Below are positions 26,766 to 35,468 of a stretch of DNA of 64,000 bases, in pieces (within the stretch, counting starts at the first letter, position 1; every line of letters begins with the position of its first letter). The stretch spans positions 2,294,001 through 2,358,000 of the forward strand of contig OZ244892.1 in NCBI GenBank assembly GCA_965221465.1, read 5' to 3'. The notes beneath the pieces are model-generated. The model was not told the DNA's origin. It saw only the letters and a program-made list of their open reading frames with translations, and ran no database searches. This DNA comes from Azophilus sp965221465. Its GTDB lineage: Bacteria; Pseudomonadota; Gammaproteobacteria; Pseudomonadales; Azotimanducaceae. Made by a program: the position numbers and the translations under genes.

Positions 26766-27449
26766 TCACTCGGCAACGTAGATATCGAACCTGATCCGAC
26801 GCCCTCGCAGTTGCCAGTTCGGCGCCGGCAGCGCCGGGTCGCCGATCCGTCGCTTGACCACCACCCGTTCGCTTGCCGCCGAGCGAGCCAGTGAAATCTG
26901 GCTCGCCAGGGGCGCACCGCTCGACCAGGCCAGATCTCGCAGATACTGCATTTCCTTTCCCGGAAGCGCGGTCTTGCGCCGTGCCGGAAACATCGGGTCG
27001 AGATAGGCCATGCCGACAGTCTTCCGGTGTTCCCGGCACCAGTCTTCGGCGGATGCGAAAACCACCGAAGCGGGCAGTTCGAGCCGCGCGACGAATTCGT
27101 CCAGCATGGCCCAGACGACGGTTGCGCGTTCCACCAGGGTGACCGTGCAGCCGCGTAGTGCCAGGGAAAGGCCGTCGATGCCCCAACCCGCCATCAGGTC
27201 CACGATAGACGGGCGCCCGGATGCGATGCAGGCGCGCGCCAGCAACAACGACTGCGCGGAACGGGATTCGATGGCGCGATAGTCGAGCCTCAGGGAGCCG
27301 CGGAATCCGTGCAGCAGCGTCATGCCCGTATCGTCGTACCACAGGCGATAACCCGCCTCCTCGGGCGGTGCATCGGCTTCGCGCAACTCGAACTTTTCGG
27401 CGTAGCGACCGACCGGTACACCCTTGCGGTGGTAGAGAATCGGTTTCAC
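26766..27449 (-). CDS. rsmJ: 16S rRNA (guanine(1516)-N(2))-methyltransferase
   Basis: SAM-dependent methyltransferase acting on the small-subunit rRNA. 227 residues from GTG 27449. VDLMAGWGIDGLSLALRGC is the SAM-binding loop and MAYLDPMFPARRKTALPGKE contains the DPMFP catalytic motif of RsmJ; the C-terminus SERVVVKRRIGDPAL is also family-like. It marks the return to core, G+C-rich chromosome after the accessory region. Confidence 0.9.
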   Translation of the reverse strand: MKPILYHRKGVPVGRYAEKFELREADAPPEEAGYRLWYDDTGMTLLHGFRGSLRLDYRAIESRSAQSLLLARACIASGRPSIVDLMAGWGIDGLSLALRGCTVTLVERATVVWAMLDEFVARLELPASVVFASAEDWCREHRKTVGMAYLDPMFPARRKTALPGKEMQYLRDLAWSSGAPLASQISLARSAASERVVVKRRIGDPALPAPNWQLRGRRIRFDIYVAE

Positions 27450-27509
27450 GCCGGGCGACGGTGGTTTGGCCCGCAGATGATCGTCATTGGACGTTAGGGG
27501 AATCCCTCT

Positions 27510-28034
27510 TTACAGCTTGGCCGCAGCAGCCAGAGCGGCATGCATGGTTTTGAATGGAAGAAGGAGCGAGAGTGGCGCGTCCCGCAGCGGGACAGCGCCA
27601 TAACTGGCGTACCATCCAGCAATGCCTTCACTTTTAGCATCAATCAACAAGGTAACTCCGCCCGCCTCCGCCGCTACTCGCAAACACCGCCGTCCTGCCG
27701 CAAGCAAGAGTTGGCCACCGAAGCCTTGCCCTTGGAGGGAGACATCTACGGCCAAGCGACCGAGGCGGAAACCAGGGACCTCATAGCGAGCCAAGCCTTG
27801 CTTGACCACTTCTGGCGCACGCTCGTAAGCGATGGAAGCAGGACTGAGGCTGTAAAACCCCAGGATTTTGTCGTTCCCATCATCGATTGCCAAGAACGTC
27901 TTCGCCCCACCCCTCTCGTGACTCTGGCGTGCGTAGCGTTGCAAGAACGTGTTCAGATCCGCATCGCCACAGTCAAAGGCAGCCCGATCATGCCGTTTCT
28001 GGACCGGCTCTTCATGCCAAGTTGGCAGCGTCAC
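27510..28034 (-). CDS. GNAT-family toxin (TacT-like)
   Basis: 174-residue Gcn5-type N-acetyltransferase of the kind that acetylates aminoacyl-tRNA. FDCGDADLNTFLQRYARQSH is the characteristic N-terminus, RLAVDVSLQGQGFGGQLLLA the acetyl-CoA loop, and GWYASYGAVPL carries the conserved C-terminal Tyr. The GTG start at 28034 overlaps the TGA of the DUF1778 gene (GTGA), the standard antitoxin-toxin coupling. Confidence 0.9.
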   Translation of the reverse strand: MTLPTWHEEPVQKRHDRAAFDCGDADLNTFLQRYARQSHERGGAKTFLAIDDGNDKILGFYSLSPASIAYERAPEVVKQGLARYEVPGFRLGRLAVDVSLQGQGFGGQLLLAAGRRCLRVAAEAGGVTLLIDAKSEGIAGWYASYGAVPLRDAPLSLLLPFKTMHAALAAAAKL

Positions 28035-28309
28035 GAATCTCTCGGCATGGCGAAGGCTGCAGCCATCAGTTTTTCATTGGGCTCGGGTGGGTGTTCCAGC
28101 AGGTCCATCACCTGCAGGCTATCTCGCTCCGATAGTTCCAGGCGCTCGCTGAGTTCGATGACTTCCTTGGCATTGGCCACAGCACTGCGGATGACAAACT
28201 TCGTCAGACTGACGTGCTGCAGCGCTGCCCCACGAACCAACAAGGATTTCTCCTCCGCGGCGATGCGAAACGACATGCGTTCGTTGTTTTCCACGGGTAC
28301 TCGAGGCAT
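28031..28309 (-). CDS. DUF1778 ribbon-helix-helix antitoxin
   Basis: 92 residues, first gene of a type II toxin-antitoxin operon. NNERMSFRIAAEEKSLLVRG and AALQHVSLTKFVIRSAVANA form the RHH DNA-binding part; the C-terminal half (LELSERDSLQVMDLLEHPPE) is the toxin-wrapping region typical of TacA/AtaR. ATG 28309 was chosen because AAGGAG lies seven bases upstream. It probably autorepresses the operon together with the acetyltransferase. Confidence 0.88.
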   Translation of the reverse strand: MPRVPVENNERMSFRIAAEEKSLLVRGAALQHVSLTKFVIRSAVANAKEVIELSERLELSERDSLQVMDLLEHPPEPNEKLMAAAFAMPRDS

Positions 28310-28400
28310 CAACGGCTCCTTCCTTCACCATGTACACATTCAAATTGTACATTGATGCCCAGCAGTATCAATGTGTACGCATTAAATGCGTACCGAGCCC

Positions 28401-28520
28401 GCATCCGTTACCAACTTTCGTCGCGAGGGCGTCGAGCCGGCGTGTAAGCGCGGCCGCACGGACTGGAAGCCGGTGCAGACACCCTCGACAGTATGTCAAA
28501 CCGGCTGGCGGGAGCCCGAC
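28401..28520. repeat. Dispersed repeat, 17-mer core family (copy 2, long form)
   Basis: Core GCATCCGTTACCAACTT (one mismatch) at 28,401-28,417, then TCGTCGCGAGGGCGTCGAG and about 85 more bases aligned with 3,381-3,500. Its far end runs into the last codons of tsaB, so the C-terminal residues of TsaB (GSRQPV) are encoded by repeat sequence. Confidence 0.75.
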
Positions 28521-29191
28521 CCCGGTGCGGCCGGCGCGGGTTTCCAGGGGGAGTCGCCGGACACATAGACCGGCAGCCCGGCTTCCGGCGCCATGCCCTG
28601 CCCGGCAGCGAGCGCCTCTGCGCCCAACTGTGCGATCGTCCCCGCATTGACCGCCACGTCGGCGTGGCAACGCCAGTGCGGCGGCGCCCATTGCGGCCTG
28701 TCGCCGACCAGAAGCCAACCGTTTCGCATCTCCGGCCAGTCGGGGTCGGCGGTGACCAGACAGTCGGGCCGGTGTTTTTGCAGCCGGCCCTCCGCCGATA
28801 CAAACGCTGCCAGGTACCAGGCATCGCGCCTCGCACGGATGCTGACGACAATCCCCGCATCGGCCTGCACACCGCTTTCCATGGCCGCCGTTGCCAGTGC
28901 CAGGGTCGAGGAAACCGGGAGAATCCGGGAATCCGCGCCGAAGGCAATGGCCTGGGCGACCGACGCCGCGATGCGGATGCCCGTGAACGACCCTGGGCCG
29001 CAGCCGAATGCAACACCGTCCAGACCGGCCGGCTCGATCCCTGCCGCAGCCAGGACGCCATGCACCAATTCCAGGATGTGCTCGTTGTGCGCCCTGGCCA
29101 TCTCGCGTGTTTCCTCATGCAATGCTCCATCGGCGATAACGGCCGCAGAACAGAGTTCACGGGATGTTTCTATGCCGAGAACGCGCGACAT
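28496..29191 (-). CDS. tsaB: tRNA threonylcarbamoyladenosine biosynthesis protein TsaB
   Basis: Partner of TsaD/TsaE in t6A37 tRNA modification. 231 residues, ATG 29191. The ASKHA fold start RVLGIETSRELCSAAVIADG and VAFGCGPGSFTGIRIAASVA are diagnostic; TsaB lacks the metal site of TsaD. The protein ends within a dispersed repeat, giving a slightly unusual Pro/Gly/Ser-rich C-terminus. Confidence 0.93.
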   Translation of the reverse strand: MSRVLGIETSRELCSAAVIADGALHEETREMARAHNEHILELVHGVLAAAGIEPAGLDGVAFGCGPGSFTGIRIAASVAQAIAFGADSRILPVSSTLALATAAMESGVQADAGIVVSIRARRDAWYLAAFVSAEGRLQKHRPDCLVTADPDWPEMRNGWLLVGDRPQWAPPHWRCHADVAVNAGTIAQLGAEALAAGQGMAPEAGLPVYVSGDSPWKPAPAAPGSGSRQPV

Positions 29192-29548
29192 CGGTTTCGC
29201 AAACGGCTAAAGGAGCCACGCACCAGCCCGCAGGGCAGCGGCCGGCGAGCGCGATCTCGATTCATTCGACCATCAGGATCCTGTGTCCTGTCCCATCGGT
29301 TGCTGTCATACGGTTGCTGTCATATCAAAGTTTGCTCGGCGCACCAACGCAAGGCGCGGCTCGCTGGCAATATCGAGTATATTGGCAAGGGGCGCAATGC
29401 GGCAGTCGTGCGCCGAGCGAACTCCCGGCGAGCGCGCCGCACGGGTACAAGTGGCTGTGTTGCGGCCCGTGGCAACGGTGCGTGCCATTCCCGGCGCACC
29501 GCGGCTTGCCACTTGATTCGGCGCGGTACGTTGAATGGCAGGAGACTC
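29192..29548. other. Divergent tsaB-moeA intergenic region
   Basis: 357 bp without a supported gene. It contains a 14-bp perfect tandem duplication CGGTTGCTGTCATA (29,297-29,324). Promoters for tsaB (left) and moeA (right) should lie here. The moeA ATG is preceded by GCAGGAGAC. Confidence 0.5.
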
Positions 29549-30790
29549 ATGGGACAGGACACCAGACATCCCGTGCATTATAGGGCCACCGATCCCCTCG
29601 ATCTCGATGCCGCCCTGGAACGGGTTCTCGACCGGGTTCCGGAGCCGGACAGATCGGAGAGCGTCCCCACGGCCCACGCCCTGGGCCGCGTCGCTGCCGA
29701 CGCCATACGCTCCGGCACCGACCTGCCCCCCTTCCCCGCCTCCGCAATGGACGGTTACGCGTTCCGCTGGGAAGAGGACATCGACTCGCTGGCCGTGACC
29801 GGCGCAAGCCTCGCCGGTCACCCGTTTGCCGGAACCGTCGGGGCAGGCGAGTGTGTTCGAATCACGACCGGAGCCCCGCTGCCGCCCGACTGCGATACCG
29901 TGATCGTGCAGGAAAACTGCGACCGCGACGGGGAAGCCATCCGGATCCGGCAGCCGGCAAGACAAGGCGCAAACGTCCGGCCGAGGGGCGACGATCTGCG
30001 CCGCGGCGATGTGGTCGTCGCCGCCGGCAAGCGGTTGAGCCCTTTCGATATCGGCGCCCTGGCAGCCTCCGGTTGCTCCACTGTCAGCGTCCGGGTACGG
30101 CCCCGGGTGGCCGTTTTTTCCACCGGAGACGAGTTGCAGCAACCGGGCAGCGTGCTCGAATTCGGCAACATCTACGATTCCAACCGGTTTGCCGTCGAGG
30201 CGCTGCTGGCGCGGCTGCCGGTAGAGGTCGACAACCTCGGCGTGCTGGCAGACGATGCCGAGGCCGTTGCCGCCGCGTTGACAGAGGCGAGCGAGAACAG
30301 CGCCCTGATCCTCACCAGCGGCGGTGTCTCGGTGGGCGATGCCGACCACGTCAAGAATACGGTGGAGGCGCTCGGCGCATTGACCTTCTGGCGATTGAAC
30401 CTGAAACCCGGCAAGCCGCTCGCATTCGGCCGCATCGGCAAGGCCCTGTTCGTCGGACTGCCCGGCAACCCCGTCTCCACCATCGTCACCTACCTGCTGA
30501 TCGCCAGGCCCGCCATCGAGAAACTGTGCGGCACGGAACCGACGCGGCCGGCTGCAATCGCGGCCGAACTGACCCAACCGATACCCCACAAGCCCGGGCG
30601 CGAGGAATATCAACGAGGCATCGCCACCTGGTCCGCAGGCAACGTCCGAGTGCGAACAACCGGTGCCCAGGGTTCGAACCGGATGAGTACCTTCGCCGAA
30701 GCCAATTGCCTGATTCGGATTCCGAAAAGCGCAGGCAGCCTGAATTCCGGTGAGCGCGTGGAAATCCTGCCTTTCGAAGGCCTGTTGTGA
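29549..30790 (+). CDS. moeA: Molybdopterin molybdenumtransferase
   Basis: Inserts molybdate into adenylated molybdopterin. 413 residues from ATG 29549 (AGGAG upstream). Motifs: PPFPASAMDGYAF near the start, ECVRITTGAPLPPDCDTVIV, VAVFSTGDELQQPG, LTSGGVSVGDADHVK and LPGNPVSTIVTYLL, as in MoeA/gephyrin E domain, ending with the domain IV beta barrel (GSNRMSTFAEANCLIRIP). It is convergent with adk; no other molybdenum cofactor gene is in the window. Confidence 0.95.
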   Translation: MGQDTRHPVHYRATDPLDLDAALERVLDRVPEPDRSESVPTAHALGRVAADAIRSGTDLPPFPASAMDGYAFRWEEDIDSLAVTGASLAGHPFAGTVGAGECVRITTGAPLPPDCDTVIVQENCDRDGEAIRIRQPARQGANVRPRGDDLRRGDVVVAAGKRLSPFDIGALAASGCSTVSVRVRPRVAVFSTGDELQQPGSVLEFGNIYDSNRFAVEALLARLPVEVDNLGVLADDAEAVAAALTEASENSALILTSGGVSVGDADHVKNTVEALGALTFWRLNLKPGKPLAFGRIGKALFVGLPGNPVSTIVTYLLIARPAIEKLCGTEPTRPAAIAAELTQPIPHKPGREEYQRGIATWSAGNVRVRTTGAQGSNRMSTFAEANCLIRIPKSAGSLNSGERVEILPFEGLL

Positions 30791-30935
30791 GCAACGAAAC
30801 CGCCGGTTCGCTTCCCGCATTGACGAGCGACCCAGGCTGACTCCCGGGAGGCCACAAGCGGTTCGCGGGCTGGAGAGTATCGAACGGCCCACCGACGCCG
30901 GGAGGTTTTCCAGACAAACGGCTTCGTGGTGGCGA

Positions 30936-31628
30936 TCAGGCGCCCGTGCCCTGCAGCAATTGCAGAACCTTGTCGGTGACATCGGCAACCCTGCCGAGCC
31001 CGTCGACTTCGATGTAGCGTAGTCCGCCGTTGCCCGAATTTGACCCTCGACCCGTTCGAGCATCCGTTCGGGAACGCGCCCGGTAATACTCGACCAGCGG
31101 GTGGGTCTGTGCCCGATACACAGCGAGCCGGTCCCTGACGGTTTCTTCCCGGTCGTCGTCCCGCTGCAGCAGCGGCTCGCCCGTTTCGTCGTCGAGGCCC
31201 GGCACATTCGGCGGATTGAACACGACGTGATAGACGCGCCCGCTGCCCGGGTGTACCCGCCGGCCGCTCATGCGCTTCACCACTTCTTCGTCGGGCACGG
31301 CGATCTCGACCACCGCATCGAGGTCGACACGTGCCGCGTCGAGTGCTTCCGCCTGAGCGATGGTGCGCGGAAACCCGTCGAACAGAAAGCCGTTCGCGCA
31401 ATCGTCCTCTTCGATGCGCTCCTCGACCAGGCCGATGATGATGTCGTCGGAAACCAGATCACCCCGTTCCATGACGGCCTGAACCCGCTTGCCCAACGCG
31501 CTGCCACGGCTGATGGCGGCCCGCAACATGTCACCCGTGGAGATCTGCGGAATGCCGTAGCTCGCACAGATCGCATTCGCCTGCGTGCCTTTTCCCGCGC
31601 CTGGCGGCCCCAGCAATACGAGCTTCAT
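30936..31628 (-). CDS. adk: Adenylate kinase
   Basis: ATP + AMP to 2 ADP. 230 residues against 214 in E. coli. LGPPGAGKGTQANAICASYG (P-loop), ISTGDMLRAAI, FLFDGFPRTIAQAEALD (AMP site) and a long LID (GRRVHPGSGRVYHVVFNPPN) without the zinc Cys set. Extra residues are near the C-terminus: after HPLVEYYRARSR comes a Gly/Ser/Arg-rich insert (ARTGRGSNSGNGG) before RYIEVDG. Its ATG overlaps the relA stop (ATGA), an unusual neighbour. Confidence 0.95.
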   Translation of the reverse strand: MKLVLLGPPGAGKGTQANAICASYGIPQISTGDMLRAAISRGSALGKRVQAVMERGDLVSDDIIIGLVEERIEEDDCANGFLFDGFPRTIAQAEALDAARVDLDAVVEIAVPDEEVVKRMSGRRVHPGSGRVYHVVFNPPNVPGLDDETGEPLLQRDDDREETVRDRLAVYRAQTHPLVEYYRARSRTDARTGRGSNSGNGGLRYIEVDGLGRVADVTDKVLQLLQGTGA

Positions 31629-33622
31629 GACGTCTCGTCTCCCTCCGCGATGCGGCGTACGGAGCGGAGCCCCCGGACCTCACGCAATTGGTTGACCAGG
31701 CTCGCTACTTCCAGGGGGCTTTCCAGTTCCACCTCCAGGGTGAGGACGGCCGTGCCGCTGGCGGCGTCCGCGCGGCCGGAATTGGCTAACAGGGAAAGCC
31801 CTCGGGCGCCAAGCACGTCGGTCACGTCGTGCCAGAGCCCCTCACGGTCCTCGGCCCGAATTACCAGAACGTGCCGCCCCGACCTCAATCCCGCTGCGCG
31901 TTGCGGCAATTCTTCCGCCGGCCCGGTTCGATGCCGCAGCGCCGAAAGATGGACACCCAGGAGTTCGAGAATCTGCAGGTCGCCTGCTCCGAACGAAAAA
32001 TACAACGATTCGGCATCGTCGAGACCGAATGCGGCCGCCAGTCGCTTCAGGTCTTCCGGCACGGGGGAAGGAAGGCCGAGGCATGCGAGCAGCGCTTCGA
32101 AGTCGCGCCGGCCCTCAGCCACGTTCACTTGCCGTTCGCGGCAGCGCAACCAGTTGCGTATCTTGCTTTTCGCTCGCGCGGTGCGGACGTAGCCCAGGTC
32201 CCGATCGAGCCAGGCGCGCCGGGGCACGGACCGGGAGTCTCGGTGAATGTGTACGAGCTGGCCCGTCTCGAGCCGCGAATTGAGCGGAACGCGTTTGCCG
32301 TCCACCCGCGCCTCGGCGCAGTGATTGCCGATCTCGGTGTGTACGCGATAGGCAAAGTCGAGCGGCGTGGCGCCGGCGGAAAGGTCGACGACGTGACCCT
32401 TGGGCGTATGCACGAATATGCGCTCTTCCTGCCTCTCTTCCAACAATCGGTCGGCCAGATTGCCGCCCAGAGAATCCTGCCAGGCAAGCACCTGGCGCAG
32501 CCAGGCCACCTTCTCCGCGTAGAACCCGTCCTCCCCATCTTCGCCCTTGTAGGCCCAGTGGGCACAGACGCCGAGTTCCGCATCCTCGTGCATACGGGTG
32601 GTTCTGATCTGCACCTCGAAGATCTCGCCCGCATCGCCGACCACCGCAGTGTGTATCGAGCGGTAGCCGTTCTCCTTGGGCGAAGCGATGTAGTCGTCGA
32701 ATTCCCGGCGCACATGTTGCCAGCGCATGTGAATCGTGCCGAGCGCGCTGTAGCACTCGGCAACGTCGCCAACGATGACACGCACCGCCAGCGCATCGTA
32801 GACCTCGTCCAGCGGGATGTGCTTGGCGCGCATCTTGCGCCAGATGCTGTAGATGTGCTTTGCCCGGCCTTCGACAGCCGCCTCGATGCCGCGCTCGGCG
32901 AACATGGCCTCGAGGTCGGCGACGATGCTGCCGACCTTCGCTTCCCGCTCGGCTCGCCGACCCTGAAGTTGCCGGGCAATGCGCTTGTAGGCGTCGGCCT
33001 CCAGGTAGCGCAGCGACAGGTCTTCGAGCTCCCACTTCAACCGCCGGATGCCCAGCCGGTCCGCCAGCGGCACGAAGACCGTCATGGCTTCCGTGGCAAT
33101 GCGCGTCTTGCGTTCCTCGAAACTGTTCTTGGCCTGGCGCAGCGCCACCACCCGTTCGGCCAGCTTGAGTACCGCCACGCGCACGTCGTCGATCAGGGCA
33201 ACGAGCATGCGGCGGATATTGGCCGTCTGGTCCTTGGCCTCGCTCGCCAGCATGCGGGAACTGGTCAGGTCGAGCAGGCTGATATCCGCCATGCCGTTGA
33301 CGGCGGTGAAGAGCCCGGCGCCGTCTTCGCCGATGGCCTCGGCCAGTTGTTCGCCGCGGATGGCGCCACGCCGCGCCGGCCGGTAGAAAAGCGCCGCCAA
33401 CACCGATGCCGTATCCATCTGCATGCTCGCGACCAGGTCGGCCAGTTCGATGCCGGTCTCGAGATGGCTGCCGTCGAATTCGTCACGCAGCCGCGTTGCC
33501 GCCGTGAGAATCGCTGCCGCATCCAGGTGCACGCGCCCCCGGCACAGACCGTCGACCCAGGCATTCAGGTGGATCTTGCCGTTCGTGTCGACGGCAACGA
33601 TTGCGGGTGCGCCGGCGCGCAT
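31625..33622 (-). CDS. relA: GTP pyrophosphokinase (monofunctional, RelA-type)
   Basis: Ribosome-associated (p)ppGpp synthetase of the stringent response. 665 residues. The N-terminal HD-like domain lacks the HDxxED hydrolase motif (it reads AVNGMADISLLDL). The synthetase domain has GRAKHIYSIWRKM, REFDDYIASPKENGYRSIHT with the EXDD signature of RelA in place of SpoT's RXKD, and EVQIRTTRMHEDAELGVCAH. TGS (RIFVHTPKGHVVDLSAGATP) and C-terminal ACT (VLVIRAEDREGLWHDVTDVL) domains follow. It lies between recO and adk, with which it overlaps by four bases. Confidence 0.93.
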   Translation of the reverse strand: MRAGAPAIVAVDTNGKIHLNAWVDGLCRGRVHLDAAAILTAATRLRDEFDGSHLETGIELADLVASMQMDTASVLAALFYRPARRGAIRGEQLAEAIGEDGAGLFTAVNGMADISLLDLTSSRMLASEAKDQTANIRRMLVALIDDVRVAVLKLAERVVALRQAKNSFEERKTRIATEAMTVFVPLADRLGIRRLKWELEDLSLRYLEADAYKRIARQLQGRRAEREAKVGSIVADLEAMFAERGIEAAVEGRAKHIYSIWRKMRAKHIPLDEVYDALAVRVIVGDVAECYSALGTIHMRWQHVRREFDDYIASPKENGYRSIHTAVVGDAGEIFEVQIRTTRMHEDAELGVCAHWAYKGEDGEDGFYAEKVAWLRQVLAWQDSLGGNLADRLLEERQEERIFVHTPKGHVVDLSAGATPLDFAYRVHTEIGNHCAEARVDGKRVPLNSRLETGQLVHIHRDSRSVPRRAWLDRDLGYVRTARAKSKIRNWLRCRERQVNVAEGRRDFEALLACLGLPSPVPEDLKRLAAAFGLDDAESLYFSFGAGDLQILELLGVHLSALRHRTGPAEELPQRAAGLRSGRHVLVIRAEDREGLWHDVTDVLGARGLSLLANSGRADAASGTAVLTLEVELESPLEVASLVNQLREVRGLRSVRRIAEGDETS

Positions 33623-33772
33623 GTCTCACCAGGCTCCTACAGCGACAGGCTCCGGGAAGGGCTGGCGATGATACCGTCCCCGACGGCGAAACTCACTTTT
33701 GGCGGCCGGCGCTCGGTATCGGGAGTCGGGTTTGCAGACGTGTCGATTTTGTACCCGAGCGCCGGTTCGCCG

Positions 33773-34504
33773 CTATCGGCCCGGTGGCGTGCCGGAACCG
33801 TCCCGGGAAGATGCCCCCTGCAGCAGCCGGCGGCTGACCAGGGGGGCCGGGCCGAGGTGTGCCGCAAGCGCTGCGCGAAACAGGCGGCGCGCGGCCTTGC
33901 GCGTTTCCGGATCGGTATAGTCGGCCTGCGTAATGTCGATCAGCGTCCGGCCCCGGAATCCTTCGTTGTCCGTGGCACGTACAAAGCCGTTTTCAACCTC
34001 CAGCCGGTACCAGGCCGACGCATCGATTGCCGCCCCACTCGCGGCGTCGCGGGTAAAGTCGTACCCGTAGCCCAACTCGTCGAGCAGCAGTTTTTCGAAT
34101 TGACGCAGGCTCGATGCGATGTCGATGCCGGCCTCTTCCTCGCCGATGCGCTGCAATACCCATCGTACCCCCGCGAACAGCCGCCCATGAGGTTCCCACT
34201 CGCGTGTCAGGCGCATCAGCAATTCCGCGACATAATACGCAGATGCGACCGCATCGCCGGTCAGCCAGCGGCCCTCGGCCACATCGTAGCGTGTCAGGGT
34301 CATCAGGCTGCCGCGCCCTCGCCAGCTGACGCTTCCCTCGTAGAAGGGCAACAGGCCGTGGCCCCGTTTCGCATTGCGCCGGCCGCGCGCCACCACGGCC
34401 ACGCGCCCGTGGTCACGGGTAAAGAGATTGACCAGGAGGCTCGACTCGCGATAGGCCCGGGCGTGCAGCACGACGGCAGGCTGATCGGTCGCAACCGGGT
34501 GCAT
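33773..34504 (-). CDS. recO: DNA repair protein RecO
   Basis: RecFOR-pathway recombination mediator that anneals SSB-coated DNA. 243 residues, ATG 34504. The N-terminal OB fold (AVVLHARAYRESSLLVNLFT, GRVAVVARGRRNAKRGHGLL) and helical core with YYVAELLMRLTREWEPHGRL are family-typical; the zinc Cys cluster is absent, as in E. coli RecO. It follows era, the standard order. Confidence 0.9.
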   Translation of the reverse strand: MHPVATDQPAVVLHARAYRESSLLVNLFTRDHGRVAVVARGRRNAKRGHGLLPFYEGSVSWRGRGSLMTLTRYDVAEGRWLTGDAVASAYYVAELLMRLTREWEPHGRLFAGVRWVLQRIGEEEAGIDIASSLRQFEKLLLDELGYGYDFTRDAASGAAIDASAWYRLEVENGFVRATDNEGFRGRTLIDITQADYTDPETRKAARRLFRAALAAHLGPAPLVSRRLLQGASSRDGSGTPPGR

Positions 34505-34550
34505 GGATCAGCCCCCGGAACCGTCCCGGGTCATGGGGCGCTCGGCACGT

Positions 34551-35468
34551 TCACTCATGGCCCATTCGCTGCAGACGCACCCGATCATCGGTCCAGCCGG
34601 CACGGACCTTGACCCAGAGATGGAGCATGACCTTGCGCCCGAGCATCTTTTCGATGTCCCGCCGTGCATCGCTGCCGATGGATTTCAGCTTGCCGCCGTC
34701 GCGGCCGATGACGATTCGCTTCTGTCCGGAGCGCTCCACGACGATGTCGGCGCGAATCTCCACCAGGTCCGGGGTTTCCTGGTACGCCTCGATCGTCACG
34801 GCGGCCCGATGCGGCAGTTCGTCGCCGAGGCGGCGCACCAGTTTTTCGCGGATGATCTCGCTCGCCAGGAAGCGCTCGCTTCTGTCCGTCAACTGATCGG
34901 GCGGAAAGAGGTGGATACGTTCCGGCAGGCGGCCGAAGACGGCGGACCGGAACGCCTCGATTCCGTCTCGTTTCAGGGCCGAGATCGGCAGAATCTCCTC
35001 GAAGACCTCCATGCGCGCCAGCCGATCGATGACCGGGAGAATCGACGTTTTCTGCCGAAACAGGTCCACCTTGTTGATCGCCGCAAAAGCCGGCGTCCCG
35101 GAACGCTCGACGTGGCGCATGGCCAGGGCGTCCTCGTCGGTCCAACGACCCCGGTCGACCAGCATGACGATGAGGTCCACGTCCGCGACCACCGATGCGG
35201 CGGCGCGCACCATGCGGCGGTCGATCTCCCGGGTGGCGCCGGCGTGAATGCCGGGGGTGTCGACATAGATCGCCTGGCGGGCGCCTTCGGTATCGATGCC
35301 GAGGAGGTTCTGCCGCGTGGTCTGGGGCTTGCGGGACGTGATGCTGATTTTCTGGCGCAACACCACGTTCAGCAGCGTTGACTTGCCGACATTGGGGCGG
35401 CCCAGAATCGCCACGTACCCGCATCGTTGGGTCGGACTGGCGTCCTTTGACGCGGCACTAGATTCCAC
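34551..35468 (-). CDS. era: GTPase Era
   Basis: Essential GTPase in 16S rRNA maturation and 30S assembly. 305 residues from GTG 35468, overlapping the rnc stop by 11 bp. G1 VAILGRPNVGKSTLLN, switch region SRKPQTTRQNLLGI, G3 VDTPGIHAG, G4 NKVDLF; the C-terminal KH domain (IVIGRDGGKLKSIGSDARRD) binds the 3' end of 16S rRNA. Part of the lepA-lepB-rnc-era-recO unit. Confidence 0.96.
   Translation of the reverse strand: MESSAASKDASPTQRCGYVAILGRPNVGKSTLLNVVLRQKISITSRKPQTTRQNLLGIDTEGARQAIYVDTPGIHAGATREIDRRMVRAAASVVADVDLIVMLVDRGRWTDEDALAMRHVERSGTPAFAAINKVDLFRQKTSILPVIDRLARMEVFEEILPISALKRDGIEAFRSAVFGRLPERIHLFPPDQLTDRSERFLASEIIREKLVRRLGDELPHRAAVTIEAYQETPDLVEIRADIVVERSGQKRIVIGRDGGKLKSIGSDARRDIEKMLGRKVMLHLWVKVRAGWTDDRVRLQRMGHE

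Noticed and set aside
31829..34612. 927-residue frame on the plus strand opposite relA and recO
   Set aside because: Composition is that of an antisense shadow; relA and recO explain this DNA with clear motifs.
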